A stretch of 64,000 bases of DNA from Janibacter endophyticus. Its GTDB lineage: Bacteria; Actinomycetota; Actinomycetes; Actinomycetales; Dermatophilaceae. A program made the translations under genes and the position numbers. Each line of letters opens with the position of its first letter. Position 1 is the first letter of the stretch. Shown in pieces: positions 54,451-64,000 of this stretch. The notes beneath the pieces are model-generated. The model saw nothing but the letters and a program-made list of their open reading frames with translations, ran no database searches and had not been told where the DNA came from. Where the stretch lies: NCBI RefSeq assembly GCF_016888335.1, contig NZ_JAFEJG010000004.1:2838930-2902929 (forward strand), given 5' to 3'.

Positions 54451-55136
54451 GCCGTCGCCCGGTAGTGGTCGACGACCTCAGCGGCAGCCCCGTCGGCGAC
54501 GACCCGTCCGCCGACGACAAGCAGGGCCCGGTCGCAGCGGGCAGCGAGATCGAGGTCGTGGGTCACGAGGAGCAGCTGCTGGGCCAGGCCGAGGAGGAGG
54601 TCACCGATCGCGCGCGCGTTGGCGAGGTCGAGCAGGGTCGTCGGCTCGTCGGCGATGAGGACATCAGGGTCCGTGGCGAGCACCCCGGCGAGCGCGACGA
54701 GCTGGGCCTGCCCGCCCGACAGGGCGTGGACGCTGCGCTCCTCGAGCTCCGCGAGACCGAAGCGTCGGAGCACGGCCCGGGCCGCCTCCCTTCGCGCCTC
54801 CTTGTCCCGCACGGCCCGCCGCAGGGAGAGGGCGATGTCCTCGCCCACGGTCGGCATGACGAGCTGCGCCTTCGGGTCGGTGAAGGAGAAGGCCACCCGG
54901 CGCCGCACCTCGCGGCCCTCGCGGGCGACGTCGAGCCCGTCGACCCGCACCGTGCCGGTCGTCGCGGGGACGAGCCCATTGACGAGGCGGGCGAGCGTCG
55001 ACTTGCCGGCACCGTTGGGGCCGACGAGGGCGACCCGCTGCTCGGTGATCTCGAGGCTGGTCTCGTCGAGCGCGAGGATCTCGCCGTCGGCGGTGGCCCG
55101 CCGGACGGTGACCCGGTCGAGCTCGATCGCCGGCAT
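54447..55136 (-). CDS. bioM: biotin ECF transporter ATPase
   Basis: 229 residues, ABC ATPase: Walker A LVGPNGAGKSTLA, Q-loop FTDPKAQLVMP, signature ALSGGQAQLVALA, Walker B VLIADEPTTLLD, His loop LLVTHDLDL. A single ATPase, as in BioMNY rather than the EcfAA' pair. ATG 55136 overlaps the bioY stop by one base. Confidence 0.93.
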   Translation of the reverse strand: MPAIELDRVTVRRATADGEILALDETSLEITEQRVALVGPNGAGKSTLARLVNGLVPATTGTVRVDGLDVAREGREVRRRVAFSFTDPKAQLVMPTVGEDIALSLRRAVRDKEARREAARAVLRRFGLAELEERSVHALSGGQAQLVALAGVLATDPDVLIADEPTTLLDLANARAIGDLLLGLAQQLLLVTHDLDLAARCDRALLVVGGRVVADGAAAEVVDHYRATA

Positions 55137-55720
55137 CAGGCGCCGCGGCGCAGCAGCCAGGGGAAGGCGCGGTGCACGGCCGCGGCGACGAGGCCGGTCG
55201 CGACGAGCTTGAGGATGTCGCCGATCCAGAAGGCCGCGTCGACCTTCGCGGCGGCGACCAGGTCCAGCCCGGCGCGCAGGTTGAGGCCGACGATGCCGAC
55301 GGCGTGGATGACGAGCAGCGCCGCGATCCCGCCGAAGATGATCGCCAGCGGGTTGGTGGCCTGCCCCTGACGGGCGAGCCGCTGGACGACGAGCCCGAGG
55401 AGGGCGGCGCCAAGGACGAAGCCGACGATGTAGCCGCCGGTCGGGCCGACGAGGACGGGCAACCCGGACTTGCCGTTGGCGAAGACCGGCAGGCCGGCCG
55501 CGCCGACGGCGACCCAGAGCAGGACGGCGAGCAGACCCCTTCGGGCGCCGAGGAGAGCGCCGGCGAGGAGCACCCCGAAGGTCTGGAGGGTGATCGGCGC
55601 GAAGGTCGAGACGTTGATCGCCGGGAGGATCGAGCAGACCGCGATGACGGCGGCGAGCGCGGCGACGAGGGCGAGGTCGACGGTCGTCGAGCGGGCGGGC
55701 GCCTGGGTGGTCGTGGTCAT
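55136..55720 (-). CDS. bioY: biotin-binding S component BioY
   Basis: 194 residues, six membrane helices. BioY signatures: FAPITLQTFGVLLAGALLG, GPTGGYIVGFVLGAAL and the C-terminal AFWIGDILKLV. First gene of bioY-bioM-bioN-bioB. ATG 55720 with AGAGGA upstream; its promoter region carries the two TGAAC-N3-GTTCA operators. Confidence 0.94.
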   Translation of the reverse strand: MTTTTQAPARSTTVDLALVAALAAVIAVCSILPAINVSTFAPITLQTFGVLLAGALLGARRGLLAVLLWVAVGAAGLPVFANGKSGLPVLVGPTGGYIVGFVLGAALLGLVVQRLARQGQATNPLAIIFGGIAALLVIHAVGIVGLNLRAGLDLVAAAKVDAAFWIGDILKLVATGLVAAAVHRAFPWLLRRGA

Positions 55721-55740
55721 GGGTCCTCTTCGGGCTCTGC

Positions 55741-55773
55741 TGAACGCTGTTCAGGTGGGGTGAACGGCGTTCA
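55741..55773. promoter_or_regulatory. twin BioQ-like operators between bioY and the TetR regulator
   Basis: TGAACGCTGTTCA (55741-55753) and TGAACGGCGTTCA (55761-55773), both TGAAC-N3-GTTCA, centres 20 bases apart (about two helical turns). They match the known BioQ site form TGAAC-N3-GTTAC and would control both divergent promoters. Confidence 0.8.
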
Positions 55774-55776
55774 GGC

Positions 55777-55782
55777 TAGGGT
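55777..55782 (+). promoter_or_regulatory. -10 box, leaderless promoter of the BioQ-like regulator
   Basis: TAGGGT followed by six bases and GTG at 55789; the nearest operator ends three bases upstream. Confidence 0.6.
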
Positions 55783-55788
55783 CTGGGG

Positions 55789-56352
55789 GTGACCACGTCA
55801 ACGCGACGTCTCCGACGCTCCGACGTCGTCGACACCGCCCTGCAGATCCTCGGCCGCGTGGGCCTGCCCGACCTGACGATGCGGGCGCTCGGGACCGAGC
55901 TCGGCGTGCAGCAGAGCGCCCTCTACCACCACGTCGAGAACAAGCAGGCCCTCCTCGGCGCGGTCGCCGACGAGATCCTCGCCCGCGGCCCGCGCCGACG
56001 CGCCCGGAAGGACGACGCCTGGCAAGACCGGGTGCGCCGCCGCTGCGAGGACCTCCACGCAGCGGTCACCGCCTACCCCGACGGCGCGGACGTCGTCATG
56101 AGCATGTGGGCCTTCGGGATGGGCGGGGACGCCCCCTTCGTCGAGCTGCGCGAGCTGCTCACCGAGGCCGGGCTGCCGGCCGAGGAGGCCGCGACCGCGG
56201 CCCGCACCCTGCTCCACTTCGTCTACGGGCACGCCTACGCCGAGCAGTCGAACGCCCACGCGCGGCGGTTGGGGGTCGTCACCGACGACACCCCGGACAA
56301 CTTCGCGACCGGGCTGGCGATCGTCGTCGCGGGCGTCGCGACCCGCGTCTGA
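55789..56352 (+). CDS. bioQ: TetR-family repressor of biotin genes (BioQ-like)
   Basis: 187 residues. N-terminal helix-turn-helix: VVDTALQILGRVGLPDLTM followed by LGVQQSALYHHVENKQALL; a TetR C-terminal ligand domain follows, with CEDLHAAVTAYPDGADVVMSM. Its divergent position, the double TGAAC-N3-GTTCA sites and the bio operon all point to BioQ, which represses biotin genes in corynebacteria and mycobacteria. Function inferred from context. The octamer at 56133 encodes PF. Confidence 0.78.
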   Translation: MTTSTRRLRRSDVVDTALQILGRVGLPDLTMRALGTELGVQQSALYHHVENKQALLGAVADEILARGPRRRARKDDAWQDRVRRRCEDLHAAVTAYPDGADVVMSMWAFGMGGDAPFVELRELLTEAGLPAEEAATAARTLLHFVYGHAYAEQSNAHARRLGVVTDDTPDNFATGLAIVVAGVATRV

Positions 56353-56361
56353 GCGTAGGGG

Positions 56362-57282
56362 TCAGACCGTCGCCTCGACGAGGCCCCGACTCTGCGCCTC
56401 GCGGCGCAGCCGCGCGCACACCTCGTCGTCCGCCGTCTCGAAGAACGCCCCGACGGCGGCCTCGAGGTGGTCGAGCGAGCGGGCCGCGAAGAGGACCGGC
56501 TGGTACTGGGTGATGTCGTAGTTGAGCGTGCCCATGTCGGCGAGGTCGAGGTCGCGGATCTCCATGTCGCGGAACTCGTCCATCTCGCCGAAGCTCGAGA
56601 GGATGCCCGCGCCGTACGCCGTGAGGTCGTCACCGTCGTGCATGACCCCGAACTCCATGGAGAACCAGAAGACGTCAGCGACGAGCTTGGCCGCCTCGTC
56701 GGTCTCCAGCCGGGTCAGGGCCGCACCGGCAGCCTGCGTGATCGCCGCGAAGCGCGGGCTCGCGAGCTGGTTCGCGTGCCCGATGACCTCGTGGATGATG
56801 TCCGGCTCGGGCGTGTAGAGCGGCCCGCTCCCGTGGCGCAGGTACTGGGTGCTGTTGAAGACCCGGTCGCCGAGGTCGCCGTAGAACTCACGCAGCGGCA
56901 CGAGACCGGGAGCGGCGACGTAGGTCCAGCCCGTGAGCGGCACGAGCAGCTCGGTCACCTCGGCGAGCTGCGGTACCCGATCGGTCGGCAGGCCGAGCCG
57001 CTCCTTGGCCACGAGGTACTCGGGGTGGGCGTAGCGCTCGTGCTTGGGGGCGAGCTCGGCGCTCACAGTGCGCCAGACCACGTGCTCCGCCTCGGTGTAC
57101 TCGATCGTCGGCACGGGGGCACCGCCGTCGCGGTCCCAGCGCAGCGCCGCGCCGGCGATCTCGCCGCGTCGGTGCAGGTAGGCCGGGTCGTCCTTGCCCG
57201 GGTGGGTGTCGGCGAGGTGGACCTCGACGGTCCCGTCCTCGTGCTCGGTCACCGGGGAGTACAGCTGGCCGTCCTCGAACAT
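56362..57282 (-). CDS. phhA: phenylalanine 4-monooxygenase
   Basis: 306 residues; pterin- and iron-dependent hydroxylation of phenylalanine to tyrosine. Iron ligands: the two His of EPDIIHEVIGHANQL and the Glu of FWFSMEFGVM. No N-terminal ACT regulatory domain, as in other bacterial enzymes. I chose ATG 57282 because GGAGG lies five bases upstream; in-frame GTGs at 57300 and 57309 lack one. It needs a tetrahydropterin cofactor; folE is in the same window. Converges on bioQ. Confidence 0.9.
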   Translation of the reverse strand: MFEDGQLYSPVTEHEDGTVEVHLADTHPGKDDPAYLHRRGEIAGAALRWDRDGGAPVPTIEYTEAEHVVWRTVSAELAPKHERYAHPEYLVAKERLGLPTDRVPQLAEVTELLVPLTGWTYVAAPGLVPLREFYGDLGDRVFNSTQYLRHGSGPLYTPEPDIIHEVIGHANQLASPRFAAITQAAGAALTRLETDEAAKLVADVFWFSMEFGVMHDGDDLTAYGAGILSSFGEMDEFRDMEIRDLDLADMGTLNYDITQYQPVLFAARSLDHLEAAVGAFFETADDEVCARLRREAQSRGLVEATV

Positions 57283-57586
57283 CGCGTCCTCCTGCGCCAC
57301 GGGCGCCACCTCGTCGTGACGTCCTGGGGTGCCCAGGACCGTGCCACTCCTGGACGACCTGCGCGACCGTTACCGCCTTTGCTGTGCAGACTGCCCACCA
57401 TCCGGCGAAGGGGTGACCGCTCACCCTGGTCAGCGTGCCTACGAGCAGCCGCTGGGCGCGTCAGCGGTCCACTCGTCGTTCGGCCGTCCGGGCCAGTTGT
57501 GCCGCCCACGCGGGTGACGGCAGGGTGGGGGGCAGCACACCGTGACGCCCGCGCACCCGCGCGCGGCAACTCAACGAGGAGGACAC
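57283..57586. promoter_or_regulatory. divergent phhA / acs intergenic region
   Basis: 304 bases without a gene. Nearest phhA is a palindrome GTCCTGGG-N3-CCCAGGAC (57321-57339), a likely operator 39-57 bases upstream of the phhA start. An octamer lies at 57406. Nearest acs is a good ribosome-binding site (GAGGAGG). I could not place a confident acs promoter. Confidence 0.5.
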
Positions 57587-59533
<1,947 letters not shown>

Positions 59534-59537
59534 GACC

Positions 59538-59584
59538 CACGACGAAGGGGCCCGGCCGCTCGGCGGTCGGGCCCCTTCGTCGTG
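59538..59584 (+). terminator. acs terminator with an inverted octamer pair
   Basis: Perfect 17-base arms (59538-59554 and 59568-59584) containing CGAAGGGG at 59543 and CCCCTTCG at 59572, with a 13-base GC-rich loop, starting five bases after the stop. Confidence 0.8.
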
Positions 59585-59638
59585 CGTCAGGCGGGGTCGG
59601 CCGGGCCGTCCGCCCGGTCCACGAGGAGTCTGCGCAGG

Positions 59639-60451
59639 TCAGAGCCCCGCGGTCACGGGGCGTTCCGGGCGCGCCACCATCGGGGTCCAGGTGCCGCGGG
59701 TGCCGCGGGCAATCATCACCTCGCGCAGGACGTCCGGGCGGTCGGTGATGATCCCGTCGACGCCCATGTCGAGCAGGCGGCGCATGACGGCCGGGTCGTC
59801 GACGGTCCACACCACGACGCGCACCCCGAGCCGGTGGGCCCGCCGCACGAGCTTGTCGGAGTGGATCGGCATGCGCCCCAGGTGCATCGGCACGTGCGCG
59901 AAGCCGCCGCGCACCATCCACGCCGGCACCGGCGCCCCGGCCTTGCTCATCGAGACGAGCGTCGTCAGCGAGCGCCAGCCGAGCGCCACCCGCGCGTGCG
60001 GCGCCTGCGACTGGAGCAGCTGCAGCCACCCGTCCCACGCCCCGGCGACGCATACCCGCTCCGCGTAAGCCGGGCGTTGCAGCAGCCGGGCCATCGGCGC
60101 GATCGCCGCCCGGTCCTTGAGGTCGATCGTGAAGCATGCATCGGGGAAGGCCTCGAGCGCCTCCTCGAGCGTCGGGATCGGCTCGCGCCCGTGGACGCGG
60201 ACACCGCGCAGCTCGGCGAGGGTCTTGGCACCGACCCGGCCCCACCCGTCGGTGCTCCGCTCGAGCGTGTCGTCGTGGAAGCAGATGAGCTGGCCGTCGG
60301 CGGTGATCTTGATGTCGGACTCGAGGTAGCGCAGCCCGAGGGCGGTCGACCTCGCGAAGGCGGCGAGGGTGTTCTCCGGGGCCAGCGCGGCACCTCCACG
60401 GTGCGCGATGGCCAGGGGCTCGGTCGTGTCGCCGTACCTCATGGTCACCAT
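59639..60451 (-). CDS. glycerophosphodiester phosphodiesterase
   Basis: 270 residues, PLC-like TIM barrel. GDPD motifs: AIAHRGGAALAPENTLAAF (catalytic His and metal residues), LESDIKITADGQLICFHDD and the C-terminal VVVWTVDDPAVMRRLLDMGVDGIITDRPD, split here by normal barrel segments. No signal peptide, so cytoplasmic; releases glycerol-3-phosphate from glycerophosphodiesters. ATG 60451 preferred; ATG 60442 possible. Not obviously linked to the neighbouring Mrp operon. Confidence 0.9.
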   Translation of the reverse strand: MVTMRYGDTTEPLAIAHRGGAALAPENTLAAFARSTALGLRYLESDIKITADGQLICFHDDTLERSTDGWGRVGAKTLAELRGVRVHGREPIPTLEEALEAFPDACFTIDLKDRAAIAPMARLLQRPAYAERVCVAGAWDGWLQLLQSQAPHARVALGWRSLTTLVSMSKAGAPVPAWMVRGGFAHVPMHLGRMPIHSDKLVRRAHRLGVRVVVWTVDDPAVMRRLLDMGVDGIITDRPDVLREVMIARGTRGTWTPMVARPERPVTAGL

Positions 60452-60565
60452 GGTGGGCCCGGCCGAAGGGGTTCCCACGCCACCCGCGGGGTCTGCGGGC
60501 AAGGGTTCACCGACGCTTCACACGGTGGTCGTCGCTCCGCTCCCCCAGGGCCGCCGGGGGCGATC

Positions 60566-60982
60566 TCAGGGGTCGAGGAGGTCGTTCGGCGCGGTCCGCG
60601 GGTCGATCTCGGCGCCGGAGAGCACCGCGGCGCGCGACAGCGCGTTGCTCGCCACCGACGAGACGACGAGCAGCGCGGCGACGGTCACGCCGACCTTGAC
60701 GACGTCGAGCCAGGCGAAGGGGTGGACGGTCAGGCTGTGCAGCCAGGCACCGACGACGATCCACGGCAGACCGACCCCGGTCGCGGGGCCCAGGGCGTTG
60801 ACCCGGCTCAGGGCGTCGGTCACACGGTGCATCGCGACGGCGCTGACGAGCACCCAGAGCGCCCCGCCGAGCACGAGGACCGCCGCGACGACCGTGGCCA
60901 CGGTCGCGGGGCCGCCGGTGAGCATCGGCTCGACCGCGCCGGGCGTCACGGGGCCGGCCGCGGGGGCGGCGAGCGAGATCAT
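60566..60982 (-). CDS. mnhG: Na+/H+ antiporter subunit G (Mrp)
   Basis: 138 residues with three membrane helices. MnhG signatures: LGGALWVLVSAVAMHRVTDAL and LPWIVVGAWLHSL. Last gene of the Mrp operon; ATG overlaps mnhF. The C-terminal tail is short and polar. Confidence 0.88.
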   Translation of the reverse strand: MISLAAPAAGPVTPGAVEPMLTGGPATVATVVAAVLVLGGALWVLVSAVAMHRVTDALSRVNALGPATGVGLPWIVVGAWLHSLTVHPFAWLDVVKVGVTVAALLVVSSVASNALSRAAVLSGAEIDPRTAPNDLLDP

Positions 60983-61239
60983 CGGCGCCCCCTCGTGATG
61001 ATGCGGGCCAGCGCCACGGTCGCCAGGATCCCGAGCAGCGCGGCGAGCAGCGCCGCGTCGACGACCGCGGCCGACTCCCGGACGACGCTGAGCAGCAGGA
61101 GGATGCCGATCCCGCTGAAGAAGACGAGGTCACCGACGACGGCGGCGCTCGCCGCATCGACAGCCGCCCGGATCTGCCAGAGGGAGAGCCCGATGGCGAC
61201 GGCCAGGACGGCCATCGCGAGGTAGACGACGACGGTCAC
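60979..61239 (-). CDS. mnhF: Na+/H+ antiporter subunit F (Mrp)
   Basis: 86 residues, three membrane helices; the family pattern is ASAAVVGDLVFFSGIGILLLL and DAALLAALLGILATVALAR. GTG 61239 overlaps the mnhE stop by four bases; its own stop overlaps mnhG by four. Confidence 0.88.
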   Translation of the reverse strand: MTVVVYLAMAVLAVAIGLSLWQIRAAVDAASAAVVGDLVFFSGIGILLLLSVVRESAAVVDAALLAALLGILATVALARIITRGRR

Positions 61240-61589
61240 GCCGGCACCCCCTTCGCCCCGCGGGTGGCGCGCAGCAGGCGCGACTCCATGTCGCGCAGAC
61301 CCTCGACGACCTCGTCGATGTCCCGGCCGTAGAGGCAGTGGACGAAGAGCGTCGGCGGGGTGTCACCGCGTGCGGCGGCGGTCCCGACGACGAGGGTCCC
61401 GGGCGTGATGGTGATCGACGAGGCGAGGGCGCTGATCTCGAGGTCGGTGCGGCAGCGCAGCGGCAGCTCGACGAGGGCGGGCGCGCGGGAGGACCCCGGC
61501 GTCGCGATGTCGACCGCGAGCTGGAACGCCCCCCGGTGCAGCTCGACCGCGATGAAGGCGAGGTAGGAGAGCCACTGCCAGAGCCTCAT
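61236..61589 (-). CDS. mnhE: Na+/H+ antiporter subunit E (Mrp), short form
   Basis: 117 residues. MnhE core ELPLRCRTDLEISALASSIT, ITPGTLVVGTAA and LFVHCLYGRDIDEVVEG. Usual MnhE is about 160 or more residues; here the first membrane helices are missing and one N-terminal hydrophobic segment remains (WLSYLAFIAVEL). The start is fixed by the ATGA overlap with mnhD, so the short form looks real. Confidence 0.85.
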   Translation of the reverse strand: MRLWQWLSYLAFIAVELHRGAFQLAVDIATPGSSRAPALVELPLRCRTDLEISALASSITITPGTLVVGTAAARGDTPPTLFVHCLYGRDIDEVVEGLRDMESRLLRATRGAKGVPA

Positions 61590-63103
61590 CGCAGCACCGC
61601 CTCGACGTAGGGGGCCGGGTCGACCAGCCCGGCGGCGGCGCGGTCGATGACCGGGTCGAGGACGCCGATGCCGATGAAGATCGCGACGGAGAGCGCGATG
61701 AGCGCAGCACCGGGCAGCAGGAGGCGAAGGGGGATCCGCACCTCGTCCGGCAGTGGCACCGGCTCGGAGAGCCGGGTCTGGGCGTTGTCGGTGCGGTAGC
61801 GCTCCATCGGCGGCCCCCAGAAGATCTCGGCCCAGACGCGCTGCAGCGCCATGATCGAGAGGATCGAGGCGGCGACGACGGCCCCGATGAGCGCCCAGGC
61901 CTGCCAGCCCGGGGCGTCGGCGGCACCGATGACGAGGCCGAGCTTGCCCCAGAGGCCCGACGTCGGCGGGAGCCCGACGAGCGAGAGCAGCCCGAGCGCG
62001 ACGGCCGCGGCGGCCCAGGGCTCGCGCCGCATGAGACCGGCGAGCCGGTCGAAGCGCTGCGAGCCGTAGGTGTGCTCGATCGCCCCGCCGGTGAGCAGCA
62101 GCCCGCCCATGGTGATGACGTGGTGGACGAGGTAGAGCAGGCCGCCCGCGAGGCTCACCTGGGTGAAGACGACGACGCCGATGAGGATGTGCCCCACGCC
62201 GGCCACCATCTGGTACGCCATCGCGTGGCGGAAGGTCTGCTCGCCGAAGGTGCTCAGCGACCCCACGAGGCAGGTGAGGACGACGACGACCACGAGGACG
62301 CTCACCCACGGCACCTGACCGTCGTAGATGACGGAGACGATGCGGTAGATCGCGTAGAGGGCGACCTTGGTGTGCAGCGCCGCGAAGAGCGACATGACGC
62401 CCGGCGAGGTCGCGGGATAGCTGCGCGGCAGCCAGGTGTGCACGGGCACGACACCGGCCTTGATGCCCAGCGCCAGCAGGACGATGCCGACGGCGAGGCC
62501 GGAGCGCCCGTCGGCGCTGCCCTGGCCGGCGAGGGCAGCGATGTTGACGGTGCCGGCGGTGCCGTAGACGAGGCCGACGCCCATGAGCAGGATCGCCGAG
62601 GTCACGAGGTTGACGACGACGAAGAGCCGCCCGACGCCGAGCCGGCGCCACGTACCGGTGACCGCGATGAGGGCGTAGCTCGGCAGGAGCATGACCTCGA
62701 CGAAGACGAAGAGGTTGAAGAGGTCGCCGGTGAGCAGCGCCCCGTAGACGCCCGTCATGAGGAGCAGCACGAGCGGGACGAAGAAGCGGTAGCGCGTCTC
62801 GCCGGTGAGCACGAGCCACGCGGTGGTCGCCAGGGTGGCGAGCGAGGTGACGGCGAGCATCACTGCGGTGAGCGTGTCCGAGACGAAGGGGATGGCCACG
62901 CCCGGTGCGTAGCCGCCCACCCCGGTCGCGAGGGCCGGCACCTCAGCGTGGTGCCGGACGAGGAGCGCCGAGGCGACGAGCGTGCCGACCAGGGTCGCGA
63001 GGAGGAGCGCGACGCCGACGACGTGGCGTCGCACGATGACCGTGAGCCCGGCGAGCCCGAGCGGGACGGCGACGAGGAGCGGGAGTGCGGAGGCGGCGGT
63101 CAT
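61586..63103 (-). CDS. mnhD: Na+/H+ antiporter subunit D (Mrp)
   Basis: 505 residues, about 14 membrane helices, homologous to complex I NuoN/NuoM. Proton-path residues in GDLFNLFVFVEVMLLPSYAL (Glu), LALGIKAGVVPVHTWLP (Lys) and ALHTKVALYAIYRI. One of the two large ion-translocating subunits. ATG overlaps mnhC by four bases. Octamers at 61725 and 62884. Confidence 0.94.
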   Translation of the reverse strand: MTAASALPLLVAVPLGLAGLTVIVRRHVVGVALLLATLVGTLVASALLVRHHAEVPALATGVGGYAPGVAIPFVSDTLTAVMLAVTSLATLATTAWLVLTGETRYRFFVPLVLLLMTGVYGALLTGDLFNLFVFVEVMLLPSYALIAVTGTWRRLGVGRLFVVVNLVTSAILLMGVGLVYGTAGTVNIAALAGQGSADGRSGLAVGIVLLALGIKAGVVPVHTWLPRSYPATSPGVMSLFAALHTKVALYAIYRIVSVIYDGQVPWVSVLVVVVVLTCLVGSLSTFGEQTFRHAMAYQMVAGVGHILIGVVVFTQVSLAGGLLYLVHHVITMGGLLLTGGAIEHTYGSQRFDRLAGLMRREPWAAAAVALGLLSLVGLPPTSGLWGKLGLVIGAADAPGWQAWALIGAVVAASILSIMALQRVWAEIFWGPPMERYRTDNAQTRLSEPVPLPDEVRIPLRLLLPGAALIALSVAIFIGIGVLDPVIDRAAAGLVDPAPYVEAVLR

Positions 63104-63432
63104 CGGTCGTGCCCCTCCCCCGTCTCCGGCATGCGGTGGGTGTCGTCGTTGTGCCCGACGACCGCCGTGGCGAGCATGAAGATCGTGACCGCCATGGTGA
63201 TGACGATCGCGGTGAGGACGAAGGCTTGCGGCAGCGGGTCGGCCGCGTCGACCGCGGCCGTGCGGTCGGCGAGCGGCTCACCGCGCCACGCGGCGACGCC
63301 GGCGCTGAGCAGGACGAAGTTGGCCGCGTGGCTGAGCAGCGCGAGCCCGAAGACGACCTGGACCATCGAGCGCTGCTGGACGAGGTAGGTGCCGCCCGCG
63401 ACGAGGACACCGATGAGGACGAAGATGATCAT
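63100..63432 (-). CDS. mnhC: Na+/H+ antiporter subunit C (Mrp)
   Basis: 110 residues, three membrane helices, NuoK-like: MVQVVFGLALLSHAANFVLL and the segment DPLPQAFVLTAIVITMAV with the conserved PLPQALVLTAIVI pattern. ATG overlaps the mnhB stop by four bases. Confidence 0.93.
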   Translation of the reverse strand: MIIFVLIGVLVAGGTYLVQQRSMVQVVFGLALLSHAANFVLLSAGVAAWRGEPLADRTAAVDAADPLPQAFVLTAIVITMAVTIFMLATAVVGHNDDTHRMPETGEGHDR

Positions 63433-64000
63433 CGGCCGACCTCCCTCGGGGGCACGCCCTCGGCGACGTGGTGCGTGCCGACGCCGACCCGGCGCTGCGC
63501 CTCGGCGCCGCTCCGCGACTCACCACGCACGGTGTCGAGCGGCCCGGCGAGCTCGCCCTCGACGCTCTCGTCGACGCGTTCCCTCGTCCACTCCTCGCCC
63601 GGCCGAGGTGCGTCACCCTCGCTCGTGCCGAGGAGGTTGACCGTGACGAGGACGAGACCGAGGACGGCGAGGTAGACGCCCACGTCGAAGACGATCGAGC
63701 TCGTCCAGCGCTGCCCGAGCGCCTCGCCGTGGAGCGGCTCGAGGAAGGCCCCCGCCGCCATCAGCCCCCAGATGCCGCTCCCGACCGCGACGACGACCCC
63801 GCCGCCGATGAGGTAGAGCGGCAGCCGCGGCGGGCCGATCTGGCGGTCCCGCGAGGTGGAGAGGTAGAGCAGGGCGACGATCGCAGAGGCGGCGAGCGCG
63901 GCGATGAAGCCCCCACCCGGCGCGTTGTGACCGCGCCAGAAGAGATAGACAGAGACGAGCCCGAGCACCGGGCCGGCGACCCGGACCATGAGCTGCAGGG
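63429..64000 (-). CDS. mnhB: Na+/H+ antiporter subunit B (Mrp), 5' end outside window
   Basis: About 190 residues visible. MnhB pattern VLGLVSVYLFWRGHNAPGGG, four membrane helices, then a hydrophilic tail of about 60 residues (TSEGDAPRPGEEWTRERV...) longer than usual. The reading frame stays open to the window edge, so the first ATG at 63989 may not be the start. It could be a separate mnhB or the end of an mnhA-mnhB fusion. The Mrp complex exports Na+ in exchange for protons and supports pH homeostasis. Confidence 0.88.
   Translation of the reverse strand, partial: LQLMVRVAGPVLGLVSVYLFWRGHNAPGGGFIAALAASAIVALLYLSTSRDRQIGPPRLPLYLIGGGVVVAVGSGIWGLMAAGAFLEPLHGEALGQRWTSSIVFDVGVYLAVLGLVLVTVNLLGTSEGDAPRPGEEWTRERVDESVEGELAGPLDTVRGESRSGAEAQRRVGVGTHHVAEGVPPREVGR

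Overview
This window is a very GC-rich (roughly 70 percent or more by eye), gene-dense stretch of an actinobacterial chromosome. Gene content and order (tilS-hpt-ftsH-folE-folP-folBK, a helicase/Tad-pilus neighbourhood, K+-independent H+-pyrophosphatase, leaderless TANNNT promoters) fit a Micrococcales actinobacterium, possibly Intrasporangiaceae. That placement is inference. I see no rRNA, CRISPR array, transposase or prophage; one tRNA is present.

Layout. 1-4.2 kb: lysS (partial), panC and a DUF2520 oxidoreductase on the minus strand, with a MidA-type methyltransferase on the plus strand. 4.2-9.6 kb: a structured inverted repeat, a lone P450, an SGNH hydrolase, an orphan NuoD-like gene, a broken cell-surface gene and a sortase. 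9.6-19.3 kb: minus-strand housekeeping block (DUF3180, folBK, folP, folE, ftsH, hpt, tilS, a DUF2342 metalloprotease, dacB). 19.3-22.7 kb: ppa, thiolase, SRPBCC protein, alpha/beta hydrolase. 22.8-29.6 kb: tRNA-Thr, TAP-type protease, holB, tmk, serine hydrolase, acyl-CoA ligase, with a repeat-rich gap at 27.7-28.0 kb. 29.7-38.3 kb: topA, DODA-type dioxygenase with an operator, a methyltransferase, hppA, a STAS protein. 38.4-46.6 kb: DECH helicase next to a minus-strand Tad/Flp pilus operon, then a Fic-like protein that has lost its catalytic His. 46.6-52.7 kb: LytS/LytTR two-component system followed by two DUF485/SSS symporter units. 52.7-56.4 kb: biotin block (bioY-bioM-bioN-bioB) with a divergent BioQ-like regulator and twin operators. 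56.4-60.5 kb: phenylalanine hydroxylase, acetyl-CoA synthetase, GDPD. 60.6-64 kb: Mrp Na+/H+ antiporter subunits B-G, running off the right edge.

Functional links. The two-component system, the two carboxylate symporters and acs together suggest sensing, uptake and activation of acetate or pyruvate. BioMNY uptake with BioB synthesis under a BioQ-like repressor forms one biotin regulon. MidA next to an orphan NuoD suggests a modifying enzyme and its target. The Tad genes would build a Flp-type pilus.

The most unusual signal is not a gene. The octamer CGAAGGGG (complement CCCCTTCG) occurs 64 times by my eye count, about once per kilobase, on both strands. It is inside genes, where it brings in otherwise rare codons, and in intergenic gaps, where it repeatedly forms inverted pairs at terminator-like hairpins. 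This resembles the layout of DNA-uptake sequences, or of SRS/KOPS/Chi-type chromosome motifs, and I know of no described role for it in actinobacteria.
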